A DNA stretch of 64,000 bases from assembly GCA_035236585.1 (NCBI GenBank), contig CP141127.1:46204001-46268000 (forward strand), given 5' to 3'. The stretch comes from Warburgia ugandensis (Eukaryota > Streptophyta > Magnoliopsida > Canellales > Canellaceae). The stretch's first letter is position 1; each line of letters opens with the position of its first letter. Positions 24,331-36,299 of the stretch are shown here, one piece after another. Under the pieces are notes generated by a model. That model was not told the origin of the DNA, made no database searches, and worked only from the letters and a program-made list of their open reading frames with translations. The position numbers and the translations under genes were made by a program.

Positions 24331-24499
24331 ATTGTCTTCTGGAGTATTTTGAGCTGTCTGCTTGTGACTCTCTTTGGTGGCATCTGCTCATAAACCAAAA
24401 TTCTATCATTCCTCTATACAATTACTTCTATCTTAATCTAGACTTGGATTATAATCTCTCCTTTGGACATATTTGTACTATACTGTGACTTGATGAATA
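24331..24499 (-). other. 5' untranslated leader of the Tekay-like element
   Basis: This lies between the PBS and the first Gag codons. It contains the alternative ATG at 24383 in another frame, so a small indel may have moved the true start out of frame. Confidence 0.6.
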
Positions 24500-24511
24500 G
24501 CTCTGATACCA
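24500..24511 (-). promoter_or_regulatory. Primer-binding site, initiator-Met tRNA (perfect)
   Basis: The plus strand gctctgatacca is exactly the complement of TGGTATCAGAGC. It lies two bases inside the LTR edge at 24514, where minus-strand DNA synthesis starts. Confidence 0.95.
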
Positions 24512-24513
24512 AC

Positions 24514-27500
24514 TGTGACGACTTGAGTTTTTGTAACACGTTTTGTACTGTATTTTGAAAGGTAGGACCCTTAAGAGTGTAAAATTTTTTCGCAAAACAA
24601 AGCAGCGGAAATTCTTTTCTTTAGAACTTGTTTTGAAAACCCAAGTCACCACTTCATACATAAAATAAGTACAATTTGTGTACAAAATAAAATTCCATTG
24701 AAGGAATATACTTTTATTAAATTCCAGGATCCATCTAGTGGTTCACAGTACAGCCAAATCTATTACAATACTTGTCCATCTAGTGGCTCACCATACAATA
24801 AAACTCTCAACAAAGAAAAATACATGTATTCAAGGGTATACCTTAAAGATTATTCTCTTCAAGTCTTCTATCATCTTTAGCTCCTAACGCTCCTTTCCTG
24901 TATCTGAGATATTGCAACATTTACAATATCTCAGCAAGCAATGCTTGGTAGGGGATTCAAGAAGCATAATAATTGACAAGGTAATTCCAATGCTTCATAA
25001 TCTCATTATCCTTAAATATCTTCTTTACTTTGTAAGTTATGTATATCTATATACATACATACCCTTCATGGGTAAACTAATTAAATTTGTGAAAATAGTC
25101 AAATATCATTCCCAACTAAGCCGATCAATTCTCTTCATTTTGAGAATTTAGTACTTCAGCTAATCTTATACTGGGAATTTCCCTTCTTGGGAAATATTGG
25201 TCATATACAATTACCTAGCATTTCATTATGCTACAACATAAGGCATTTCACTATGCCTATTCTCATATGCATCATAGTGTAAAATAATCAGAAAGGTTGC
25301 TATGCTACAGTCTGATCTATACTAGCAGGCTCGGATAACTGCCCTGTTCACCACTGATACCACGGTGGAAAATATTATGTCACTGCCCGTATGGGGAGGC
25401 AAGACTTTCACAGTGGTGGCCTTCCCATAATTGCCACCACCCGACTTTTAGCCTCTCTTAGGGCAAGGTATCATCACATCATCAAATTTCAAGGAGCGGG
25501 TGGCCAAACCCTCATAACTCCTCTAGCAATAGCATTCCCCTAGGCTTATACCTATTAAACAAACTCACAAGCCTTCAAGCTTGTATGTAAAATAGATTTC
25601 ATATATATCAGACCATATGTCTATTTACTTAGGGCTGAAATATTTTCTAGTTCCCTATTCACTTATGGTTTAGTCCTTAACCATCTTATATGTGTTTGGT
25701 TGGATCATAAGGTTTTCAAGAGATTTAATACAAGTATTAACATTACTCTTGTCAACATAAAATCATGAGTACAATCATGTATATCTCATGTAAATGCATT
25801 CATCAAATCCTCCTACCTTTAAGGAGTGATCTCTTTTCCCCAAATCTTCCATGATCTTGACTGATGTATATGATCTGTACATCCATACGTATTGTTAATA
25901 TATAAATTTTGAACTATCCTATTGATCACTAGATCTGATGTTTAGAATGATCTTTAGATCATTCATATCTAAGTAATTTTCTATCTATAAGTCTTTGTAT
26001 GTCCATCTCCTAGATCTTGATCTTTCATAGATCTATTGATTGACAATCTACACATGTTGATAAAGATCAATGTCCTAAATCTTCTATCATTTAGTTCTTC
26101 TTTGATCTAAGTTCAGTTATTGGATCATCCCTATGGAGGATGATCTTGGTTTTCTTCCTTGAATCATCTTTGATCAAGGGTTTGGATTATCTAATCTAAT
26201 GAACTATAACAAGCACACTAATAGACATGCATACTAAGTACAATATAGTATTCTTGTTCTTATTGTTCTTGATCATCCAAGATCTAATGGATCTTGTTTT
26301 ATCATTATTATCTTACTTACTGTTTTTATAAGGTTATGTAATTTACTAACCTTTTATGCTCTTATTATTATTATTCAACCAGTTAATGTGATGGTTGATG
26401 GTAACTTATTCAAGCCTAAATCTAGACTGCTCCTCTTATTTCCAATTGGCTAAGGCTTACTAGTTGAATGGGTGAACACAACGTGGCTACTTCAATCCTC
26501 ATGTAAGGAGGCGTTTAGGCTACACAAATGTCAACGAAAGGTAGGGGAAGAGCGAGGCTCTATTAGATAACCCCCTTAACCACTATGTTCATCATTCGCT
26601 AGAATGATCATAGCTTAACTTTTCGTAAGGTTCCTGTACGCATGTTTACCCTAAATACTCTTTCTAATGGTTTTTAATTAAGTCCATGAATATTTATAAT
26701 GTCATTCATGGGGTTTATTATTCTTGTCCTTGTTTGGGCCAAGGATTTGATAATCCTTATATTGTCCTACTAATTATAGCCCTTACTAACTAAGTCCAAA
26801 GTACTGCATTCTTATTTGTGTCATGAAACTCTACTTTCTCATTAAAATACATTTTTGATGTTTTATGCTCTTTATGTCATAACAAGTAGATCTACTAATA
26901 ACATTTAACCATAAATGAATTATAAATTCAAAGCATAAAACTACATAATTTAACATTTAATGATAATGAGACAAGGTACTTAAAATTACTCTAACATGAT
27001 TTTCAACTAATATACCTTAATAACTCAATTTAAACTAATATGGATTTAAGGTATAATCTCATACTATAGTATAAACTTATAAGAAATTCTAGCATTGTCC
27101 TAAGTTAGAATGGCATGAAATCATACTAAAGTGCCCCCGAGATAATTAAATCTAGCACCTTATGATAACAATGAAATCACATATCATGCTAAAGTCTAAA
27201 TGTTATACTAGCATGCTTTATAGCATAATCATATTTAAAATGCTATTATATAAAATGAAACCAATTACATTAACATTTTTAGAAACCTTTACTTATGATC
27301 CAACTATTATATCTTAGATCTTTTCCTTTGATTAAGGGTATTAGTTATATTGAGGGGATTTTCTTTATTAAGGTCCAAAGATCATATTGATCCATTGTTC
27401 TCATAATCCATCCATGATTTCTTGGATGAACATTCATTTTATCCATCCCAAGGATCTGATCACACTTGATCTCATTGATCAAGTGGGTGCCTTTGTATTT

Positions 27501-27779
27501 TTAGGGTTTTTCTACCATAATGGGTAGATCCCTTAATATATCTCATATATGTCCAAATAAACTATAGATCTCACTTTATTTCAATAGTATATCATTAGTA
27601 AAATATATTTCCAAGATCTGATCATCTCAGATCTTGAAGATCTAGGTAATTGGAAACTTGTTTCTTTAATACAGAAAGTTTTATTATATAATTTCTAGAT
27701 TTTATCATTTCATTATAAAATAGAGGTTTCAAACTCTCCATACTTCTTTCCGATCTCAATTTGGAGTTCAGATGACTCC
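24514..27779 (-). mobile_element. Truncated 5' LTR of the Tekay-like retrotransposon
   Basis: It starts tgtgacgacttgag and matches the 3' LTR base for base in long runs up to gatgactcc at 27779, which corresponds to 18445 in the full LTR. Beyond that the sequence is unrelated. About 1.4 kb is lost, including the TATA box and the U3 end, so this element has no 5' promoter and no right-hand target duplication. The hairpin is kept at 24904-24934. Confidence 0.93.
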
Positions 27780-29228
27780 TGACCTAATTCCTTTTTCAAT
27801 ATAACTTTATTTACTCATGTAGTGGCAAGGTGAGATATCACCAAATTTTCCTTTTTATGGATTATATCCATTGGTGTCCCCCATAAGCTAATGGATCTGA
27901 TAAGAATCTAATAATAATTGATATAGACATCAAACCACTTGTAGAATTTAATTCCTAGTTGGTCACTATTCCTCTTCGAAAGTTTCTTGTCGCATTATTT
28001 CTTGAAATTCGATACTCTACTCAAAGCCTTAAATCCCATATGTTGTATTTCTATTATACTCTTTTTACAATAAAATCACCAACTCTACTAGTATTATTCC
28101 CTCAAATTTGGTTGGTTTGATCTTCCCACCGGATTTGTATCTATCTTCATAAAGTCATGATCTTCAATATTGAATACTTAGAGTTACATCTCTATCTCTT
28201 TCACTCTTTTCTTCAAAATCCTCATTTGGTCTACCTGGATCAATGTCTCTATATACTTTGTTGCATATAATTGATACTTCATCTATTCCTTTACGTAACA
28301 TATATGATAAACTGAATGCTTCTCAGAAATTCTAAATTCTCTTAAGATCATTGACATCCTCAATTGCCTATAGCCTCAATAAAATTCATACAATATCTTA
28401 ATATTGGTATTGACGTTTTGGTCATGCTATACCTTTCTTACAAGTTTATGTTAGGATCAATCTATTATCACCCTTAGTATTATCATCAAAATCTTTTGAT
28501 AACTCGGTTGAATTCATTTCCCTATCACATAATATGTCACTTGTATGCATCTCCAGATTTGTTCCATAATACTCAAGTAGTTATTATTCGATAGCACTTC
28601 ACTCTTTATAAGACTCCAATTAAGGCATCCAAAATTGAGCTAAGTCCTCCAAGATCCATACCTTTGTGACCTAGTTCGAGTCACAGTCATTTATTAATAT
28701 CATCTTGCATTCTCATTATCATCAAAATTCTTCTCAAAGTCTGTCTTTTACATCCCCTATCATACTCATATTATATCCTTGTGATAGTGTACTCATATTC
28801 TGATATTCTTTATGATGGTAAGATAGCCATCTAAGTTCTTTGATTTTCTCACCTTTGATGAGATTACTTTATTGCAGGTCAACACTATTTGCTAACAAGT
28901 CCATTAATCATCTTCATTCATTCATCTCATCATAATATGATCCTTATATGAGATTTCATCTTTGCACCACTGCACAACAATTCTTATTTCCTATGATTTT
29001 GATAGGATTCAAGCAATCCAATATCTAAGTATTTGCTAGGACTATCTCCTTTTTCACCTATGTGTTTGTGGTGAAATGCCCTAAGCATTAATATTGTAAT
29101 CTTCAAATAGAAGTAGTCATCTCTACTACTTCAAATTTTCTTCTTCTTCTTGATTTTCTCTATTGTCTATGACCCTTGGACATGCTGGACTGGCTGTGAA
29201 AGGATACAACTTGGGCTCTGATACCAAC
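27780..29228 (-). mobile_element. Leader/internal fragment of a second element
   Basis: AT-rich, without coding sequence, ending in a perfect primer-binding site beside the LTR at 29229. It is therefore the 5' internal part of a minus-strand element whose remainder was lost at the junction with the truncated LTR at 27779. Its make-up resembles the non-coding interior of the LARD-like element, but I see no long match. Confidence 0.75.
29215..29226 (-). promoter_or_regulatory. Primer-binding site, initiator-Met tRNA (perfect)
   Basis: The plus strand reads gctctgatacca, two bases from the LTR edge at 29229. It marks the adjacent LTR as a 5' LTR. Confidence 0.93.
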
Positions 29229-31856
29229 TATGATGACCCGGGTTTTCCCATGCATTTTTAAATGAAAAATCTATATTCCTAAAGTGGGATCCCGATTTGA
29301 AAAACAATGCAGTGCAGCGGAAAAATCTTTTATTTGAAATTCAATTTGAAAACCCCGAGTGTCATTTGCTTTCACAACAACCAAGGTAGTTTTTGAAAAG
29401 CTTTAGAAATCATAAGTGTTTTTCCCCGGATCTATCCAGTCACAGCACACAGCCCAACTGTAATTAAATACAAATACGTGTCCAAAGGGTTGAGAATTTA
29501 CTTACATGTATAATTGTTTCCTTTTTGATTCACTTGCTCATAGCACTAACATAGATGTCCTCTACTCGTGGATGGAATTTTCCTGAAAAATGTTAAGGAT
29601 AGGGTGAGTATATACTATACTCAGTAGGAGTCTATCACTACTAGTTTTATAATGCATGAGATGTTTTAAAATCATATGCTCTTTCAAAACATGTGCAAGT
29701 CTGAATACTCAAGTTCAATATCGATATTAAAATCCATTGTCAAACTGAAATACTAACGACTTAAAGGATCATATAATCCACATCGAAAGTATCATATATA
29801 CATATATATCATAACATTATGATATGCATAAGATGCTTCATTGAATCCAACTCATGGATATCTATCATGGTATGGTCGACCAACCTTATATCATGCCATA
29901 TGCAATGCACATAAATCCACGAAACCATAGGGACCCACTATGCCCACGACCTCACCGCCATGTGGTCCCCGAGTACCTAGGGACATAGGATCATATACCT
30001 CCACGAGGCATATGACACTTCGACCCAGTGTCGTGACACCAGTGGTAGCCCCCTGTACCACATGCAGTCGAAGCAGGGACATGCCCTTTTTGGGCATGGT
30101 ACCCATCCACCTAATAGTGGTAGAGGCTGGGTGGCCAACCTACACCCCTCAGCATAACACCCACGAGCTTACTAGCCCAAATCATGTACGATCAAATAAG
30201 CCAAAAACCTTTTTTCAAAACCTGTCCTCTTTGGGTCCCTCACAACTGCCTGGCCCTCGGCACTCCAGCGTCTTTTAGCAACCCTCAAGGACATGCAATC
30301 TTTGTAAAAACTTAATGCTCATAGATCATGCAATGTATGCAATAGTTTGTAAAACATATCTATGCATGATGTATATACAAAACATGGCTATCCATAAATC
30401 ATTTGTCACATGCATGCTAAACAAGTCATATACTTGAATCATGTATTTGCAAAACAATCATAGTTCTTTTAAAAGAATCAAGTAGCGATAGAGTACCTAC
30501 CTTGCTAGGTCGCACTGGCCCCTTTGTCCTTGTATGCTCCTGAACTTGGTTTGTGGAATCAAGGTTAGTTTGGCCTATCTTTTATGGGTTTTAGAGTGGT
30601 TGGTCTTATTACTTAGGTATTAAGGGTCTATCCCTAGGCTTATGGGTGTCCTAAGGTCCTAATTGGGCCTTTGTATCATCAGTTTTCCAAAGGTTTAGCG
30701 GCCATGCGCCACCATCCTATTCTAAGGTTCATGCCCACCTTTTATTGGGCCTTGATCAGGGATTTTATAGTTTGGGTGTGTCCGCATCGTCGACACGGAT
30801 ACAACGCCTTTTGCGGCGCCTCAATCGGAGCTCTAGATCTCAAGTTATAAGCATTTTAGTGTCGCACGTACATAAGGGTCTTAAGAGTGAAAAGACGGAA
30901 TGCTAGGGCACTGGGCGTCAACGGCATGCGCCCACCTTTTCTAAAGAAAACAGAAAATCCTAACTGCTAGCACGCTGCACATGTGCAGCGTGCACCTCAG
31001 CGGGCGCGTCTGCAGATGCGCTGGATTTTCCCACCGTCTCTTCCTTTTGCGGGCGCGTCCACGGATGCGCCCGTTTGGTTTTTTTCCAAACGCGGTGACG
31101 CGTTACATTCCGACTAGAACGTTTTCATTCGTTGGGGGACCGGGGCATCCTCAAGACACCCTGGTTCGACCTTGTCGAACCAGTGCAGTCCAGGGGACGT
31201 CCCTGGGTCCTTGGTGGCTCTCTAGGGCTCCATTTTGCATGGTTTTTCATGCAAAAACCTAGGGAAATTGATCCTAGGACTACTGTGAAGACGGGTTTTG
31301 AGGGATCTTGGGCATACCTGGCTCGTTGTTGGGTTTTTCTCCTCGTTTTCGCTCTAGGTTACTCCTACACAACAGGTTTTCTTCAAGCTTTTGGGCTGCC
31401 ATTAGAGGCACCCAAGAGCTCTATTTATAGAGCTATAAGAGGGTTCTGGAGGGGGCTCTCACCGCCTTTGAATGGCGATGGAGAAACCTCCAGAATGGCA
31501 GTGATTTCTCCTCCAAACACCACCATTCTAGAACCCTTTAGGAGGTGGAAGATGAAGGGTGCCCGTATCAAAACGGGCCCCTGTGTTTTGCAGGCTAAAT
31601 CCATTTTTTGTTAAACTTACATTTTTGCCCCTGAACTTCAAAGGGCCATAACTTCCTCATTTTAACTCCGTTTTAGGTGATTTTGGTCTTGTTGGATTCC
31701 TTTTTCCTAGATGCACCTAATGGTACCATTTTCAAGACCAAATTTTTGGGTTCAGTCAAGGTGAATAATGAAATGACTAAAATGCCCTTATCTTCAAAAA
31801 CTGAACTTTTCATTGCTAACTTGGGATTTTGATATTACAAAATTGGAGTCATTACA
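29229..31856 (-). mobile_element. 5' LTR (2.6 kb) of the second element, same family as the solo LTR at 58898
   Basis: It begins tatgatgacccggg, where the canonical TG is changed to TA, and ends ggagtcattaca. From about 29600 to the end it aligns with 58898-61524, including GC-rich stretches with gcgggcgcgtc, the TATA box and the gggcatggtacccatccacc core. At 2628 bp it is almost the same length as the other copy. Frames at 29891-30278 and 30981-31614 recur in the second copy only through DNA similarity and lack protein features. Confidence 0.92.
31417..31434 (-). promoter_or_regulatory. TATA box inside a short palindrome
   Basis: The TATA word (plus tatttatag, 31422-31430) lies inside agctctatttatagagct, whose 8-base arms are perfect complements. 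The same palindrome is at 61084-61101. Confidence 0.65.
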
Positions 31857-34800
31857 CCAAATTTTATGTCTATTTGATGCTTTAATCCTATATTTCTTGA
31901 AGTTAAAAGTTACAACCATTGACTTTATTAGTATTTCTCACAAGTACAAAATAAGTAGTATGGATTATCAAAATGCATTGACTTCTCATGGGTTCCTTAA
32001 TTCTTGCTGGCCCAGTAAGAATGAATGGCTTAAAACTTCTATAAAAAAAAATACCATGCATGAAAAAAATACCACTCCTAGTGAAAATCAACTAGCACAC
32101 ACAATTTAAGGGTCTTTATCTAATAGAACTCTTACAAATTAGTTTATCTTAGCCATCAACTATAAAATGAACATGGATATGATCCTTCTCGAATTGGCCA
32201 ATAAATCAATTTCTCTTGCTAATTTGAGTTTGTATACACCCTCTAGAGGCAACCCACTATGTCATCTAATCTCATAAGGTTAAATCCAACAAAACTCAAT
32301 GATCTCCTTGTGTCTTGGTGGAACTGTAAAGAAGTTCTAATGGATAAAGGGGTCATGAATATCTGGTTAAGAAACAAATGGATGGCAATGAGATAGCCAA
32401 TGGGAATAAAAAATAACTATTCTCAAAGCCACTTTATAACAGAATGGATGCCTTCTAGCATAGTAGCACATGAAGACTAAGCCTTCTCACATGGTACTTA
32501 CTAGGTCATGGGTTTGAAGGCTGGTTAATGTTACACACTCAACATTCCAATAAAAAAGACCCTCTCTAGCATAAAACCAAAAGAGTGCCACAACTACACT
32601 CCTAAACACCTACCAATTGTAAAACAAAAGGAGTGCCACATCTACAAAGGTTACATTAGGGTTCAACCATGTAATTAGTTGCTTTCTAGCCACCTAAATG
32701 CAGGAATGAAAATGGTGGAATGCAATTCTTGTAGGAATACTTAACAAACACTTACCCAATCTTGACAAAACTGATTTCAACTACCTTAAGAACCCATAAA
32801 ATATTGTCCAATGACAATATTTACTATGGGCTACCTTCGGCTACATTTTCTTATGAAAACTTTCGGATCAAAAATGGCATGCCCTGCTTTAGTATGAAGG
32901 GACACCTTAGGTTGATCCAACCTATTTAATGTCTTGCCTGAATTTTGGGTTTCATGTAGAGCAATGGTCACAGCAACAGGTCACATCACAAATACACTTT
33001 TAAGATGCTAATGTCCTTCAATCCTGCATGGTTTTCAGCCTTTCTTACAAAAGCTAGAATCCAAATGGCAACTTAAACATCCAAATCCTAGGAGATCATA
33101 TGGACATAATGGATCTTTTTAAATTTAATGACCTAACATGCATGATCTTTCTAAACTAATCATAAAATGTAAGCATAGGAAAATAGAAAGTTAAACTAAG
33201 TCAAACATGGTTTTTGTAAATAAGGAAAATGCTAAATCTAAACTAAGAACGTGCTAGATCTAAGAATCAACCAAGAAACTACTTTCTAAAATGGATCTAA
33301 ACTAATCCTAAAACATTCCTATGATATGGAAAGCAAAATGGAAAGTTTCTTAAAAAATGGAAACTAAGCAAGCAAAATGGAAAGTTATACTACACCATAG
33401 ATCTGCAAAGTAAAACCTAACCTAGAGAAACAATACCACATCCAAATCCACCATGATGCAAAGAATTCATTCTACAAATTAAGCTATGTATAAAAAATAG
33501 AAAAAGATGCATCCACCAAATTTTGGTGGAATGCATTGAAAAACACATACATATATGCATGCAAGATTAATGGAATTGAAGGAAAATATGGTATGCATTT
33601 AAACTATTCTATGATGAAAGGATTTACTATGCTAAACATAAACTATAAGCAAGGAAAATTAAGCAATTAACATGCAAAAGCTATGGAAAAACTGTAAAAG
33701 GGAAGCATGCATGCAATTCTACGTTATATCAAATGTGCCTATAACTATTTTAACAATTTAAGTGTACAAAATCTATGTAAATACATGCTATAAGAAGGTG
33801 AATAGAAAAGAGAGAAGATGGTAGAGAAAGAAAAATAAAATAAGAAAGAAAGAAGTTAGAACTCAAGTTAAGACCTTACCTTTATCTCCAATGGTTTTGA
33901 ACATGGAAGCTTGAAGGGAGCTTGGGTGAGGGTGATCTTCCTCTCTCTATTTCTCCTAAGTTTGGCCTTGAGCTCTAGGGAAAGTTGAAAGATCTTTAAT
34001 GTATTCAAAACACCTATATTTATAGATTTTTAGGATGGAAGCTAAGAAGGTTCAAGGGTTGAGATCAATTCATGTTAATTAAAAGCAATCCAAGTGCTAG
34101 ATGGAGGGGAATGGAATTCAAATAAGGAAAGTGGGTGGAGTGGAAGGGAATAAGATGGAGGGGGAAAGAGAAAAAATAAGCAAAAAATCTTAGAAATGAA
34201 GTGCATGAATTAGAAAAAAAAAAAGAATTAGACAGGAAGACTGGAGCTAACTTAAGATGACATAGGTGGAAAATAAATAAATAAAAAATCAGATAAAACA
34301 AGCATGAAAATAGAAAATTTCTAAGTATGGATATTTCTAAAATTAGAATTTACTAAAACTAGACTTAGAAGCTAATTAAACTATTCTAAAGATGCAACAA
34401 CTTTCAGCAATGTCAGCCTACATGAATCTAGCCATCACATAGCACATGCATAAACACATTCATTTGCACTCGTATAAACATCACTAAAACAATTTAGCTT
34501 TAAGTGAGCAACTACTACCAATTGACAATCAAAAGATCCATCTTAAAGCATTCACTGTGTTCTTGATTTAAAGCCAAAGCAACTAGCATTAAAGTATCTA
34601 TGCTCTAGCATGCACATGCATCATTGCTTACACATTTTTCATACTTGAAAGTGCATTAGTTTTCTGTAGAAATAGGCATGTATTTGCTTTAGTTTTAGTC
34701 CGTCTATATTCCTGAGATCTTTGTTACCACCTGTCCTCAAGCACATACACACAGACACCCATCTTTTGTTCTTAAACACAGCTAGGTGAAATGGAGTTAT

Positions 34801-35276
34801 TCATTCTTAAGTTATTCAATGACATTTCATATCAACTCATAAGAAAGAGTTTAAACATATATCCAGTCAACATAATCAAATGTGGAAACATTACAACATG
34901 AAAAGATTACAAATATACCAATCCAATTTTACAAATTCAGTTTACTCATCTACACTACTCAACAAAGAGAAAGCACTACAAGTTCTTAATGTATGGTTCA
35001 TTCTCAATGCCTAAATTAGAATTCGATTGAATATTAGCCTATGTTTACTAACACTTTTTTCACAAAATCTTCTACAATTGTGGGGCTCCAAGTTTGGAAA
35101 ATTAAATAGAAAACAAATAGTAGAAAACATTTTTCATCTGAAGACTTTTAAAAATCTTGAGTGTCATTTTTATTTTCTAAAAAATAAGACTTTCATAAAA
35201 ATGAGTGCTATATTTCTACCAAAAATCTGGCAAAGTCTCCTCTGTTTTCTAGACTTATGCATTTTATGCTTGCACA
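31857..35276. other. Unassigned AT-rich DNA, partly like an Athila-type LTR
   Basis: No protein-coding signal is convincing in these 3.4 kb. A minus-strand TATA-like word (CTATAAATA, 34017-34025) stands left of polypurine-rich DNA, and the A-rich words near 33100-33800 recall the R/U5 side of the Athila-like LTR. I suspect an old LTR on the minus strand within about 32500-35000 but cannot find its ends. A short repeat around gagtgccaca occurs near 32581 and 32629. Confidence 0.35.
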
Positions 35277-36299
35277 TGTGATATCCCTAATAAAAATAGT
35301 TGAAGTCAAATAATAATAAAGGAGACTACTCCCCATTCATTCACACAAACATAAAATATCTAAATGTGTACAAGAAATCAAGCACTAAATGAAGTGAAAG
35401 ATGAGTTCAAGACTAGGATCAGTCTAGTCACAGCCACACCACCATAATTTCAATTTATATGTCCACATGTTGATAAAGAAAAAGTTATATTAAATAAGAG
35501 TATTACATCATTTCACAAAATTATCAACTATATTGTAAAATTGCATGATATATCTTTTGTGTTCTTCTCTTGAGATCTCTGGCATAGTCTTTTACTCCTC
35601 TATCATATTTCTTTAAACTCTGTAAAATATGATGCATAATGAGAGTATAATAAAACTCTTAAATCTCAATCATGCTTTATAAATAAATGTAATGCCAAAC
35701 TAATTCAATTTATTAGATTCAATATCCATGAATATTGTTTCAAGGGCAATAATAATAACCTCTACAAAGTATTTTATAAAATATTAGTCATCATAACTCA
35801 TGTCATGCATCATCTCAAAAGTATACTCATTCAAACTAAATAATGAATCATCATCAAAATCAATAGATGAAAAGCATTTAAATCATGAAATGCTTAAATA
35901 CAATTAATGTGTCTCAATAAGTATATGTATAACACCATCTAAACCCCGTTGAGGTCTCACAAGTGTAGAACCACTCAAAATTCAGCTGTTAGCTTTTGGC
36001 CATGAAGACTCATTGCAGACCTATAATACTAGGGTGCCACGCACCTCAAAGTAATGGACCCTTTGTGCAATTGACAATACCTAATCAAATATGTGGCTAT
36101 CATGCTAATACCAAGTGGATAGACTCCTTACACTGTGAGAGCAATGGGTAGATAGTGCCTCTAGCCATGATAAAATAATACTAGGCATCATATGCCCTCC
36201 ATAACATAATAATACTATGCATCATAACATGCCTATACAATATATAAAACCACAGAAATCCATGCACCAATGCAATCTTACAGATAAAATCTCATGTTA
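35277..36299 (-). mobile_element. Probable left part of a Tekay-type LTR, split by the Athila-like element
   Basis: It begins tgtgatatccc, similar to the TGTGACGACCC starts here. It contains cagtctagtcacagcc like the LTR families at 29435 and 59095, and a ctcacaagtgtagaacc core near 35958. It stops at 36299, where the Athila-like LTR begins. Its remainder would lie right of the window. The similarity is patchy. Confidence 0.5.

Noticed and set aside
24500..24511. tRNA-like sequence
   Set aside because: Only 12 bases complementary to the tRNA-iMet 3' end, placed at an LTR edge: a primer-binding site, not a tRNA gene.
29891..30278. Frames similar in both 2.6-kb LTRs (also 59515-59782)
   Set aside because: They are alike only because the LTRs are copies; start sites, lengths and reading are not preserved, and no protein feature appears.
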